A stretch of DNA of 8,459 nt, from the NCBI GenBank assembly GCA_012027055.1, contig VEPF01000052.1, positions 1 to 8,459 of the forward strand, written 5' to 3'. Origin of the DNA: Gemmatimonadota bacterium (lineage in GTDB: Bacteria > Gemmatimonadota > Gemmatimonadetes > Longimicrobiales > RSA9). The notes under the pieces were generated by a model. That model did not search any database, had not been told where the DNA came from, and saw only the letters and a list, made by a program, of their open reading frames with translations. Both the position numbers and the translations under genes were made by a program. Below, piece by piece: positions 1 through 6,613 of this stretch. Within the stretch, counting starts at the first letter, position 1. Each line of letters opens with the position of its first letter.

Positions 1-235
1 GGGGTACGACGCGGACAGAGAGCGGCGGCGCCGCGGGGAGCGCCGCAGCGACGAGGAGCAGCCGGGCGCGGCCGGCGAGCTCGCGGGCCTGGCGGAACAG
101 GTCCGTCCCGGCGCAGATCACGTCCGCCCGGGCGATCACCTCCGGCTCGGCCGCGAGCCGCTCCGCGAGCACGCAGCCGATGGCGTCATCCCCGGCCAGC
201 GGGTTGCCCAGCGCGAGCACCAGGACCGGCTTCAA
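1..235 (-). CDS. Hydrogenase maturation protease, N-terminal part (cut by window edge)
   Basis: This is the first 78 codons of a HybD/HycI-family endopeptidase, which removes the C-terminal tail of the [NiFe]-hydrogenase large subunit after nickel insertion. What is visible is a beta-strand followed by GNPLAGDDAIG (residues 10-20), the family's N-terminal signature; Asp17 sits where HybD has the Ni-sensing Glu16. A second block, CAGTDLF (41-47), matches the GGTxGxxL region. The start is TTG at 235-233. It overlaps the TGA of the upstream kinase as TTGA and has GAGGCG a few bases before it, so translation is probably coupled. The segment VAAALPAAPP (62-71) aligns with the family's xDAxxxxxPG region, but the Asp (HybD Asp62) is Ala63 here. 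The third ligand, a histidine, lies beyond the edge. The position directly behind a hydrogenase operon supports the call. The family is secure; whether the enzyme is fully catalytic is uncertain. Confidence 0.85.
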   Translation of the reverse strand, partial: MKPVLVLALGNPLAGDDAIGCVLAERLAAEPEVIARADVICAGTDLFRQARELAGRARLLLVAAALPAAPPLSVRVVP

Positions 236-2238
236 TGCGCCGCCTCGGGCGCGGCCGCATCGGTAGCCGGGAAGCGGATCGTGAAGCTGGTGCCCACGCC
301 CGGCTCGCTCTCCACGGCGATGGTGCCGCCGTGCTTGGTGACGATGCCGTAGGCGATGGACAGCCCCAGCCCGGGGCCCTGCCCGCTCGCCTTGGTGGTG
401 AAGAACGGGTCGAAGATGCGGGCGATCAGCTCTCGCGGGATGCCGTGGCCGGTGTCCGAGACTCGCACTTCCACCTGGTCGGCGGCCTGGTCGTAGCGCG
501 TGCGGATCCGGATCGTGCCCTTCTCGGCCATGGACTGGACCGCGTTCACGATCAGGTTCATGAACACCTGCTGCAGCTCGGAGCGGTCGCCCTCTACCGC
601 CGGCAGATCCAACTGCCACTCGCGCACCACGTCCACGTTGAAGAACAGCGCCTGGCTCTCGATCAGGTTGAGCGTCCGGGCCAGCACATCGTTGATGTCC
701 ACCGGCTCGCGGTGGGTCTCGGACTGGCGCGAGAATTCCAGCAGGCCCTTCACGATGTTCCGGCAGCGCTCCGCCTGCCGGACCACTTCCTCCAGGTTCT
801 CCCGGCACGGGTTCTCGGACGGGATGTCTTCCAGCGTGAGCGAGGTGAGCGCGAGGATCCCGCCCAGCGGGTTGTTGATCTCGTGGGCTACGCCGGCCGA
901 GAGCATGCCCAGCGACGCCAGGTGCTCCGACTGCGCGACGCGCGCCTGCATCCGCACCAGTTCCTCGGTGCGCTGCGCCACCTTGTCCTCGAGCGTGCTG
1001 GCCCAGTCCTCCAGGTCGGCGTGCATCTCCCGCAGGCTGAACTGCATGGCATTGAACGACTCGCCCAGCACCCCCAGCTCACCGGGCAGGTCGGTGAAGA
1101 CTTCCTGGTCGAAACGGCCGGTGGTGATCCGACGGGCCACTGCCGCCATGTCGACGAGCGGCTTGGTGACGCGGCGGATCATGTAGTAAGTGGTGAAGAT
1201 GATCGCCAGGAAGCCCATGCCGGCGATGACCAGGAAGAGCAGGATGACGCGGTCGCGGGTCTGGGTGAAGACGCTCTGCAGCATGCCCACGTAGAGCATG
1301 CCGATCACCTGGTGGCGCGCGTTGCGGATGGGCTCGTAGGCGCTCACGTACCAGTCGCTCACCACGTACGCGCGGTCGTTCCAGGTCCGCCCCTCCTGCA
1401 GGACGCGGCGGCTGACCTCGGCCGAAGCCACCGTACCGATGGCCCGCCCGCCCGCGGCCGCCGGCACAGTGGTCGCGATGCGCACGTTGCCCTGGAAGAT
1501 GGTCACCGACCCGATCAGCTGGCCGTAGTAGCGCTCCCCGCCGTAGACCGCCTGGTTGACCCGGTCCACGATCTCATCCCGGCCGCCCAGCAGGGTCCCG
1601 GCATAGAGCACGGCGATGACCCGTCCGGCGCCGTTGCGCACGGGTGCGGCCGCCAGCTGCACCATCCCCCCGTCGAGCGTGACCGGGGTCGCGCCATGGG
1701 TCGGGTCGGGAGTAGCGTGGATGCGCGCGTGCTGCTCGAGCGCGGTGCCATGCACCCCCAGGATGGCGAAGGGGAGAATCTCGGTGCCGACGTATGCGCC
1801 CCGGGCGGGCGCATCGGCGATGGGCGCCACGCCGGCCAGGTCGACCGTGACCTCGCCCGCCGGGCCGAGGCTGTTGGCGAGCAGCCGGCCGGCGCTGTCG
1901 GTGACGCCGACGAAGTCGAAATCGCCGCTGGTCTGGATGGAAGCCAAGTACTCGCTGAGCGCGCGGGGCTGGCGCGCGGTCAGACGATCGAGGAGTGCCT
2001 CGCTGGCGGCGGCGAAGCGGACGGCGTGGCTGAGACTCTCGAACTGCCTTTCGTAGAACGCCCGGGCCGCGACCAGATCGTGCCGGGCGGTCCGGCGCTC
2101 CTGGCTCATCATCGTCGTGCTGACGATGTAGGAACCGGCCAGGATGGTCACCAGCCCGCCGATGCCGAGCACCAACAGGTAGCTCGTCACCAGCTGCGCC
2201 GTGAGCGACCAGCGCCGGAACTGCCGCGGCCCGATCAT
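232..2238 (-). CDS. Membrane sensor histidine kinase with Cache-type sensor and HAMP
   Basis: This 668-residue transmembrane histidine kinase should sense a small ligand outside the membrane. Membrane helices lie at about 16-40 and 331-352. The roughly 290-residue region between them resembles the Cache_3/Cache_2-type sensor, with the characteristic run YYGQLIGSVTIFQG (237-250) and the closing IGMLYVG (312-318). A HAMP domain (about 352-405) and a coiled coil (to about 440) lead to a HisKA domain with phospho-acceptor His452 in GVAHEINNPLGG, as in NtrB-like kinases. The ATPase domain has an N box (Asn561, Asn565), G1 DTGHGIP (595-601), F box FDPFFTTK (609-616) and G2 GPGLGLS (621-627), where Pro622 replaces the more usual Thr. 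An in-frame TAG two codons upstream fixes the ATG. There is no clear Shine-Dalgarno site, and the gene starts 8 nt after hydA, so translation probably continues by coupling. No DNA-binding partner regulator is in the window. The domain call is firm; the ligand is unknown. Confidence 0.95.
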   Translation of the reverse strand: MIGPRQFRRWSLTAQLVTSYLLVLGIGGLVTILAGSYIVSTTMMSQERRTARHDLVAARAFYERQFESLSHAVRFAAASEALLDRLTARQPRALSEYLASIQTSGDFDFVGVTDSAGRLLANSLGPAGEVTVDLAGVAPIADAPARGAYVGTEILPFAILGVHGTALEQHARIHATPDPTHGATPVTLDGGMVQLAAAPVRNGAGRVIAVLYAGTLLGGRDEIVDRVNQAVYGGERYYGQLIGSVTIFQGNVRIATTVPAAAGGRAIGTVASAEVSRRVLQEGRTWNDRAYVVSDWYVSAYEPIRNARHQVIGMLYVGMLQSVFTQTRDRVILLFLVIAGMGFLAIIFTTYYMIRRVTKPLVDMAAVARRITTGRFDQEVFTDLPGELGVLGESFNAMQFSLREMHADLEDWASTLEDKVAQRTEELVRMQARVAQSEHLASLGMLSAGVAHEINNPLGGILALTSLTLEDIPSENPCRENLEEVVRQAERCRNIVKGLLEFSRQSETHREPVDINDVLARTLNLIESQALFFNVDVVREWQLDLPAVEGDRSELQQVFMNLIVNAVQSMAEKGTIRIRTRYDQAADQVEVRVSDTGHGIPRELIARIFDPFFTTKASGQGPGLGLSIAYGIVTKHGGTIAVESEPGVGTSFTIRFPATDAAAPEAAH

Positions 2239-2246
2239 GCGCTACA

Positions 2247-3539
2247 TCACAGCCGCACCAGATGCACGGAGCAGGAGATGCACGGGTCGTAGGCGCGGGC
2301 GACCATCTCCAGCCGGCGCTTCAGCTCCGGCTCGTTCTCCGGGTCGGAGACCGCCACGGCGCCACGCATGTGCCGCTCCAGCATGGCGGCGTTCATCGCG
2401 GTGGGCGTGATGATGTCCGCCTCCCGGATGAAGCCCTGCGCGTCGTAGGTGTAGCTGTGGACGAGCAACCCGCGCGGCGGCTCGGTCACGCCCGTGCCAT
2501 GGCCGGCCCTGACCTGCGGGCGGAGCGGCGGCTCGGGCCGGAGCCCGTCCTGCAGCAGCTGCTCCACCAGCGCCAGCGTGTAGCGGATGTCGTATTCCAA
2601 CTCGACCGCTTGCGCCAGGTTGTTCTGCAGCGGGTCTCCGGTGGGAACGCCCAGCCCGAGGCGGGCGCGGACCCGGGCGCTGCCCTCATCCAGCAGGTGC
2701 CCGTGGATCGTGACGCGCGCGAGCGCGCCCGTCATGAACGGCGAGCCCTGCCAGGAGCTGTGCTTGGCGTGCGAATGCGCCACGGTGCTCTCGGCCGTCA
2801 GCGACCGGTAGTCGGCCGCGGCCACCCGGGTATCGCCCCGCGCGCTCCGCACCACGATCTGGTCACCATCGTAGTAGCCGTAGGTGGCGCCCGGGTCGAG
2901 CGCGGCGAAGATGGTGTCCACCCGACCGCACGAGACCGGCGGCAGGCCGGCCACGATTGCCACCGCGGCCTGCGCATCGGCCACACCCTGCAGCAGGTCC
3001 TGCCGCAGCTGCAGCAGCCGATCGGTGGTGGGCATGCTGGCGAACCCGCCCACCACGCAGTTCACCGGGTGGATGCAGCGCCCGCCGATCACCTCCTGGA
3101 TGCTGTTGCCCAGACGCTTCAGGCGCAGCCCCAGCTTGACCGCGTCCGGGTTGTCGGCCGCGAGGTGGATGGCACTCGGGTATTCCAGGTAATCGGGTGC
3201 GGCCAGCAGGAAGAGATGCAGCGCGTGGCTCTCGATGTTCTCGCCCCGATTGAGCAGGTCCCGCAGGCGCAGCGTCTGGGGCGAGACCATCAGCCCGAAC
3301 GCCGCCTCGGTGGCCTTGATCGACGTCAACGCATGCGACGAGGAGCAGATCGAGCAGATGCGCGAGACGATCTGGGCGACTTCCGTCCAGTGCCGGCCGC
3401 CGATCAGGCCTTCGATCAGCCGCGCTCCCTCGAAAACGTCGAACCGGACGGCCTGCACCTGGCGACCGTCCAGTTCCACGGTGATGCCGCCGTGCCCCTC
3501 CACGCGCGCGAGATGGTCAACAACGATTCGCGTGCTCAC
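2247..3539 (-). CDS. hydA: Group 3b [NiFe]-hydrogenase large (alpha) subunit
   Basis: This 430-residue catalytic subunit carries the NiFe(CN)2CO centre that interconverts H2 with protons and electrons in the cytoplasm. Both nickel-binding motifs are intact: RICSICSSSH (Cys62, Cys65, His69) and DPCISCSVH (Cys420, Cys423, His426). RVEGHG near residue 12, GGRCIHP (152-158) and TEPPRG (352-357) are further family blocks. Only LVRL follows His426, so the tail to be removed at maturation would be four residues, much shorter than the tails of most membrane hydrogenases but, as I recall, like the Pyrococcus group 3b enzyme. The start chosen is GTG at 3539-3537, with GGAGG four bases upstream and 11 nt after the small-subunit stop. 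The open frame extends further upstream to 3797, but that part only shadows the small-subunit gene and has no hydrogenase-like sequence. The gene order beta-gamma-delta-alpha matches Pyrococcus hydBGDA. All catalytic residues suggest an active enzyme. Confidence 0.96.
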   Translation of the reverse strand: MSTRIVVDHLARVEGHGGITVELDGRQVQAVRFDVFEGARLIEGLIGGRHWTEVAQIVSRICSICSSSHALTSIKATEAAFGLMVSPQTLRLRDLLNRGENIESHALHLFLLAAPDYLEYPSAIHLAADNPDAVKLGLRLKRLGNSIQEVIGGRCIHPVNCVVGGFASMPTTDRLLQLRQDLLQGVADAQAAVAIVAGLPPVSCGRVDTIFAALDPGATYGYYDGDQIVVRSARGDTRVAAADYRSLTAESTVAHSHAKHSSWQGSPFMTGALARVTIHGHLLDEGSARVRARLGLGVPTGDPLQNNLAQAVELEYDIRYTLALVEQLLQDGLRPEPPLRPQVRAGHGTGVTEPPRGLLVHSYTYDAQGFIREADIITPTAMNAAMLERHMRGAVAVSDPENEPELKRRLEMVARAYDPCISCSVHLVRL

Positions 3540-3543
3540 AATG

Positions 3544-3548
3544 CCTCC
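3544..3548 (-). promoter_or_regulatory. Ribosome binding site deciding the hydA start
   Basis: GGAGG on the minus strand, four bases before the GTG at 3539, located between the small-subunit stop and the large-subunit start. It supports a GTG start and a 430-residue protein rather than the 516-residue frame from 3797. Confidence 0.7.
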
Positions 3549-3550
3549 GC

Positions 3551-4300
3551 TCAATGAACCGCGCCCGGCAGGGGCGCGAAGGTCGCCATGGCGCGCTCGA
3601 CCTGCGCGCGCGTGTATCCCATGCTCTGGTACAGCGTCGCCGCCGACTCGAAGTTCGCGTCGGGCGCGGGCCCACGGCAGCCGTTGCAGGCCACGCCCAG
3701 CGAGGGGCAGCGGGCGTCGCAACCGGCGATGGTGAGCGGCCCCAGGCACAGGGCACCGTCCTGCCCCAGCAGGCACCGGTTCTCCGCGAACCGGCACTCG
3801 GCACAGACGGGATAGTGCGGCAGCTGCGGCAGGTTGCCGTTCAACAGATTGGCCACTGCCGCCAGGAACTCGTGCTTCTCGATCGGGCAGCCCGGCAGTC
3901 CGAAATCCACCTTGACGATCTCATCCAGCGCCTGCGCCGGGCGGGTGTCGATGGTGCGGCCGAAGTCGCCATACACCTGCTGCAGCAACGCGCCCCGGTC
4001 GTGCAGGCGGTCCAGCGTGGGCACCCCGCCCCACATGGCGCAGGTGCCGAGTGCCACCAGCAGCCTGGTCCGCTGCCGGACGGCCTTGACGACGTCCTCG
4101 TCGCGCTGGCTGACCACGCAACCCTCGATGAAGGCGACGTCGAGCATGACCTCGTGGTCCCCTTCCGAGCTGGCCATCAGGAACTCGCGGATGTCCACGA
4201 GGTCCACCAGGTCCAGCAGCTGGTCCTCGCAATTCAACACGTTCAACAGGTCACCCGCGCAACCCGTGACCCCGAAGAACCCCACTTTCGGTTTGGTCAT
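3551..4300 (-). CDS. hydD: Group 3b [NiFe]-hydrogenase small (delta) subunit, variant proximal-cluster motif
   Basis: This 249-residue Fe-S subunit pairs with the large subunit and carries electrons away from the NiFe site. There is no twin-arginine signal, as expected for a cytoplasmic enzyme. The C-terminal half has eight cysteines (166, 169, 176, 185, 194, 198, 205, 208), spaced as in Pyrococcus delta subunits, enough for the medial and distal 4Fe-4S clusters. For the proximal cluster, Cys87 (GTC) and Cys138 (GCP) are present, and the first ligand is Cys14. The N-terminal motif reads TGCAGD, so the usual second cysteine of CxxC is Asp17. The codon is GAC and two bases differ from TGC, so a single read error does not explain it. 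Extra cysteines lie at 24 and at 61, the latter just after the FIEG motif that borders the proximal cluster. The ATG follows the hydG-like stop by 6 nt, and the weak Shine-Dalgarno (AGGCGA) overlaps that stop. The family is certain; the cluster chemistry is open. Confidence 0.95.
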   Translation of the reverse strand: MTKPKVGFFGVTGCAGDLLNVLNCEDQLLDLVDLVDIREFLMASSEGDHEVMLDVAFIEGCVVSQRDEDVVKAVRQRTRLLVALGTCAMWGGVPTLDRLHDRGALLQQVYGDFGRTIDTRPAQALDEIVKVDFGLPGCPIEKHEFLAAVANLLNGNLPQLPHYPVCAECRFAENRCLLGQDGALCLGPLTIAGCDARCPSLGVACNGCRGPAPDANFESAATLYQSMGYTRAQVERAMATFAPLPGAVH

Positions 4301-4306
4301 ATTCGC

Positions 4307-5179
4307 CTACACCATCTCAGGCAGGTTGATGGCGTCCCAGTACGTGAAGATGGGCCCGTGCAGACAGGTGTACTTGTAGCCGATGCTGCAGTGGCCGCAC
4401 TTCCCCACCCCGCACTTCATCCGCCGCTCCAGCGACATCAGGATCCGGTCCTTGGAGAAGCCCAGCGGCAGCAGCCGCTCGAGCACGAACTTGTAGACGA
4501 TGGGCGGGCCGCAGACGGCGGCATACGTGGTGCGCGGGTCGATGCGGGCGCGGTCGAACAGCTTCGGCAGCAGGCCGACGTGGTTCTTCCACGTCCCGCC
4601 CGGATCCGAGTCCACGGTGAGCAGGCAGTTGATGTCCGTGCGGTCCACCAGCGAGACCAGCTCTTCGCGGAACAGCATGCTGGCCGGGTTCTTGGCGCCG
4701 TACATGAGCGTGACCTGGCCGAAGTGCTCGCGCCGGTCGAGCGCGTACCACAGCAGCGAGCGCAGCGGGGCCATGCCCAGGCCGCCCGCCACCAGCAGCA
4801 GGTCGTTGCCGTGCATCACCTCCACCGGGAAACCGTTGCCGTACGGCCCGCGCACGCCCACCAGGTCGTTGCTCTGGAGGCGGTAGAGCGCATCAGTGAC
4901 GCGTCCGACGCGGCGCACGCACAACTCGAGCGTACCGGGCCGCGTGGGCGAGGAGGAGATGGAGATGGGCGCTTCACCCGCGCCCGGGATGCTCAGCATC
5001 ACGAAGGTGCCGGGCTGCTGCCGGAAGTTCCGGCCGATCTCCTCGTCCAGGAAGCGGAGCGTGAACACCCAGTTGTCCGGCACCATGCGATAGATGCGGA
5101 CGATCCGGGCCAGGTGCGGCTGGTAGGGGTTCTCCAGCCACCCGGGGCCGGTTGCGACATCAATGGCTGGCGACAGCAT
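4307..5179 (-). CDS. hydG: Hydrogenase gamma subunit, FAD/NAD(P)-binding oxidoreductase
   Basis: This 290-residue flavoprotein of the ferredoxin-NADP reductase/PyrK type moves electrons between the hydrogenase Fe-S chain and NAD(P). The FAD domain includes PISISSS (71-77), equivalent to the RxYS flavin motif, and GPYGNGFP (111-118). The nucleotide domain has LLLVAGGLGMAPLRSLL (127-143) and CGPPIVYKFV (223-232). At the C-terminus, Cys256, Cys261, Cys264 and Cys272 (CX4CX2CX7C) should bind a 2Fe-2S cluster, as in PyrK and sulfhydrogenase gamma subunits. The ATG at 5179-5177 lies 20 bases inside the end of the beta gene and has AGGGG seven bases upstream, so the two genes overlap and are probably coupled. 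The stop is TAG. Whether the cofactor is NADP or NAD cannot be read from the sequence; NADP(H) is the common partner in group 3b. Confidence 0.94.
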   Translation of the reverse strand: MLSPAIDVATGPGWLENPYQPHLARIVRIYRMVPDNWVFTLRFLDEEIGRNFRQQPGTFVMLSIPGAGEAPISISSSPTRPGTLELCVRRVGRVTDALYRLQSNDLVGVRGPYGNGFPVEVMHGNDLLLVAGGLGMAPLRSLLWYALDRREHFGQVTLMYGAKNPASMLFREELVSLVDRTDINCLLTVDSDPGGTWKNHVGLLPKLFDRARIDPRTTYAAVCGPPIVYKFVLERLLPLGFSKDRILMSLERRMKCGVGKCGHCSIGYKYTCLHGPIFTYWDAINLPEMV

Positions 5180-6200
5180 CGCGCACCCCTCTCAGACGGT
5201 TGATCACATCGACCACGTGGATGCCCACCGGGCAATGCACGATGCACCGGCCGCAGCCGACGCAGCCCGGGCGGCCGTGCTCCATCACGAAGCCGCGTTG
5301 CTTGTGGTAGTAGTAGAACTTGATCCGGCTGGCCTGGCTGTGGCGGAAGTTCTCGCCGCCGGCCACGGCCGCGTGCTGCGAGTACAGGCAGGTGTCTGCG
5401 GTCCGCACGCGCGGACCCTCGGTGCTGCCCAGCTCGACCTGATCCTGCACGTCATAGCAGTAGCAGGTCGGGCAGCTGGTGCTGCAGTTGCCGCAGGCCA
5501 GGCAGGTCCGGCCCAGCTCCTCCCAGATCTCGCTGCCGTACTCCAGCTCGAAGATCTCGGGTAGATCGCGCAGATCGACCTCGAGCTGGTACTTGGTCTT
5601 CTTGAGCGCGGAGCGCCGCTTGTACTCGACGATGTCCGCGTCCGCCACCGGCGTGAACAGCGGGCCGGTGGCCAGGACCATGTCGTCCCCGAGCGCGGTG
5701 CCCACCATCACCAGGTAGTGATCGCCGATGTCGTAGAAGAACAGGTCGAAGCCGCGCTCCACGAAGTCGGCGCGCATGGAGGGGCAGAAGCAGTGCTCAT
5801 CCGGCTCGCAGTCGATGCCGATGACCGCCACGTTCCGGCGCCGGGTCCGGTAGTACGGATCCGGGAACACGCCCTCCGCGAACACCTTGTCGAGCAGGTT
5901 CAGGGCGAAGATGTCGCAGGCGTGCACACCGAACAGCACGAGCTTCTGGTTCAGGCCCTCGGAGCCGGCCACGTACCCGTCCGGCCGGCGATAGGTCAGC
6001 ATGGTCTCGCGCGGGGGCAGGAAGTACTTCTTGGGCGGCAGCACGGTGCGGTCGTAGTCGAGGCACGCTTCCGACCAGCGCTCCAGCGCCCGGAACGAAT
6101 AGCCCGCCCTGGTGCGCACCGGCGCGTGCACCTCGCCGAACTGCTGCAGCACCGACGCGAAGAAGTCGAGCTGTTCTTTGGGTAGTTTCAGGATCTTCAT
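5160..6200 (-). CDS. hydB: Hydrogenase beta subunit, 4Fe-4S dicluster protein
   Basis: This 346-residue cytoplasmic subunit of the group 3b sulfhydrogenase links the gamma flavoprotein to the NiFe module; in archaeal enzymes the beta-gamma pair is also credited with sulfur/polysulfide reduction. Two ferredoxin-type motifs are complete: Cys233-236-239-243 and Cys313-316-319-323, each CxxCxxCxxxCP. The N-terminal two thirds is the family's conserved domain, with GVHACD (91-96) and Cys131, Cys137 and Cys139 in CEPDEHCFC. Cys246 and Cys248 follow the first cluster in CPTCYC. The start is ATG at 6200-6198, with GGAGG six bases before it. The reading frame is open further upstream (to 6314), but that stretch shadows the preceding regulator and is low-complexity Arg/Ala. 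The ATG overlaps the TGA of the upstream response regulator as ATGA, tying hydrogenase synthesis to the signalling genes. The family call is firm. Confidence 0.94.
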   Translation of the reverse strand: MKILKLPKEQLDFFASVLQQFGEVHAPVRTRAGYSFRALERWSEACLDYDRTVLPPKKYFLPPRETMLTYRRPDGYVAGSEGLNQKLVLFGVHACDIFALNLLDKVFAEGVFPDPYYRTRRRNVAVIGIDCEPDEHCFCPSMRADFVERGFDLFFYDIGDHYLVMVGTALGDDMVLATGPLFTPVADADIVEYKRRSALKKTKYQLEVDLRDLPEIFELEYGSEIWEELGRTCLACGNCSTSCPTCYCYDVQDQVELGSTEGPRVRTADTCLYSQHAAVAGGENFRHSQASRIKFYYYHKQRGFVMEHGRPGCVGCGRCIVHCPVGIHVVDVINRLRGVRDAVASH

Positions 6201-6613
6201 GCGGCGCCTCCGCTCGCGTTCGCGGTGCCGGCCTGGTTCAGGCGCGCGTCGATCAGCTCCAACAGGCGCGGCAGGTCGACGGGCTTGGCAATGAAGTCGT
6301 CGTGTCGCAGCCACGACTTCTCGGGCGTGATGCTGAACCCCGGGACCGAACTGTAGATCGAGCTGACCACGAATACGGGCATGCGCTCCAGGCCCGGCGT
6401 GCGGCGCAGCTGCTGGAGCGTGAAGAATCCCTCCGTGCGCTCATCCATCACCACATCCATCAACACCACGTCGGGCGCTTCCGCCTTGGCGAGGCGGAGC
6501 CCTTCCCGGCCGTTGGGCGCGGAGATCACCTGGTAGCCATGGGTCTCCAGGTAGACCCCCACGGCTTCCGTGAAATCCGCATCGTCGTCAATGATCAGAA
6601 CCTTGCGGCTCAT
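6197..6613 (-). CDS. Stand-alone receiver-domain response regulator (second)
   Basis: This 138-residue CheY-like receiver has no output domain. The acidic pocket is Asp9-Asp10-Asp11, the expected phosphorylation site is Asp53 (LMDVVMD), the conserved Ser is 84/85 (FVVSS) and the lysine is Lys110 (AKP). After Asp53 it reads VVMDERTEGF rather than the usual xMPxMDG, one residue longer, and the loop between the serine and AKP is several residues longer than in CheY. The first receiver of this operon (7796-8209) shares both changes, so the two are probably paralogues. The gene is joined to the hybrid kinase before it and to hydB after it by ATGA overlaps. With no DNA-binding domain it should act by protein contact or as a phosphorelay intermediate, probably served by the hybrid kinase next door. 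The partner is an inference. Confidence 0.92.
   Translation of the reverse strand: MSRKVLIIDDDADFTEAVGVYLETHGYQVISAPNGREGLRLAKAEAPDVVLMDVVMDERTEGFFTLQQLRRTPGLERMPVFVVSSIYSSVPGFSITPEKSWLRHDDFIAKPVDLPRLLELIDARLNQAGTANASGGAA
6207..6211 (-). promoter_or_regulatory. Ribosome binding site deciding the hydB start
   Basis: GGAGG on the minus strand, six bases before the ATG at 6200. It lies inside the last codons of the preceding receiver gene and rules in favour of the 346-residue beta subunit over the longer open frame that begins at 6314. Confidence 0.75.

Noticed and set aside
235..2292. Long plus-strand open frame opposite the Cache-type kinase gene
   Set aside because: Its translation is rich in Arg, His, Gly, Ala and Gln, with no recognisable domain, and lies exactly antisense to a well-supported gene; it is a GC-codon shadow.
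3540..3797. N-terminal extension of the large subunit from an upstream ATG at 3797
   Set aside because: The added 86 residues resemble no hydrogenase sequence and overlap the small-subunit gene; GTG at 3539 has a good ribosome site and begins the conserved N-terminus.
3554..5203. Long plus-strand open frame opposite the small and gamma subunit genes
   Set aside because: Same low-complexity shadow composition and no motif; both minus-strand genes under it have full cofactor motifs.
6201..6314. N-terminal extension of the beta subunit from 6314
   Set aside because: The Arg/Ala-rich stretch is out of frame within the receiver gene; ATG at 6200 has GGAGG and starts the conserved family sequence.
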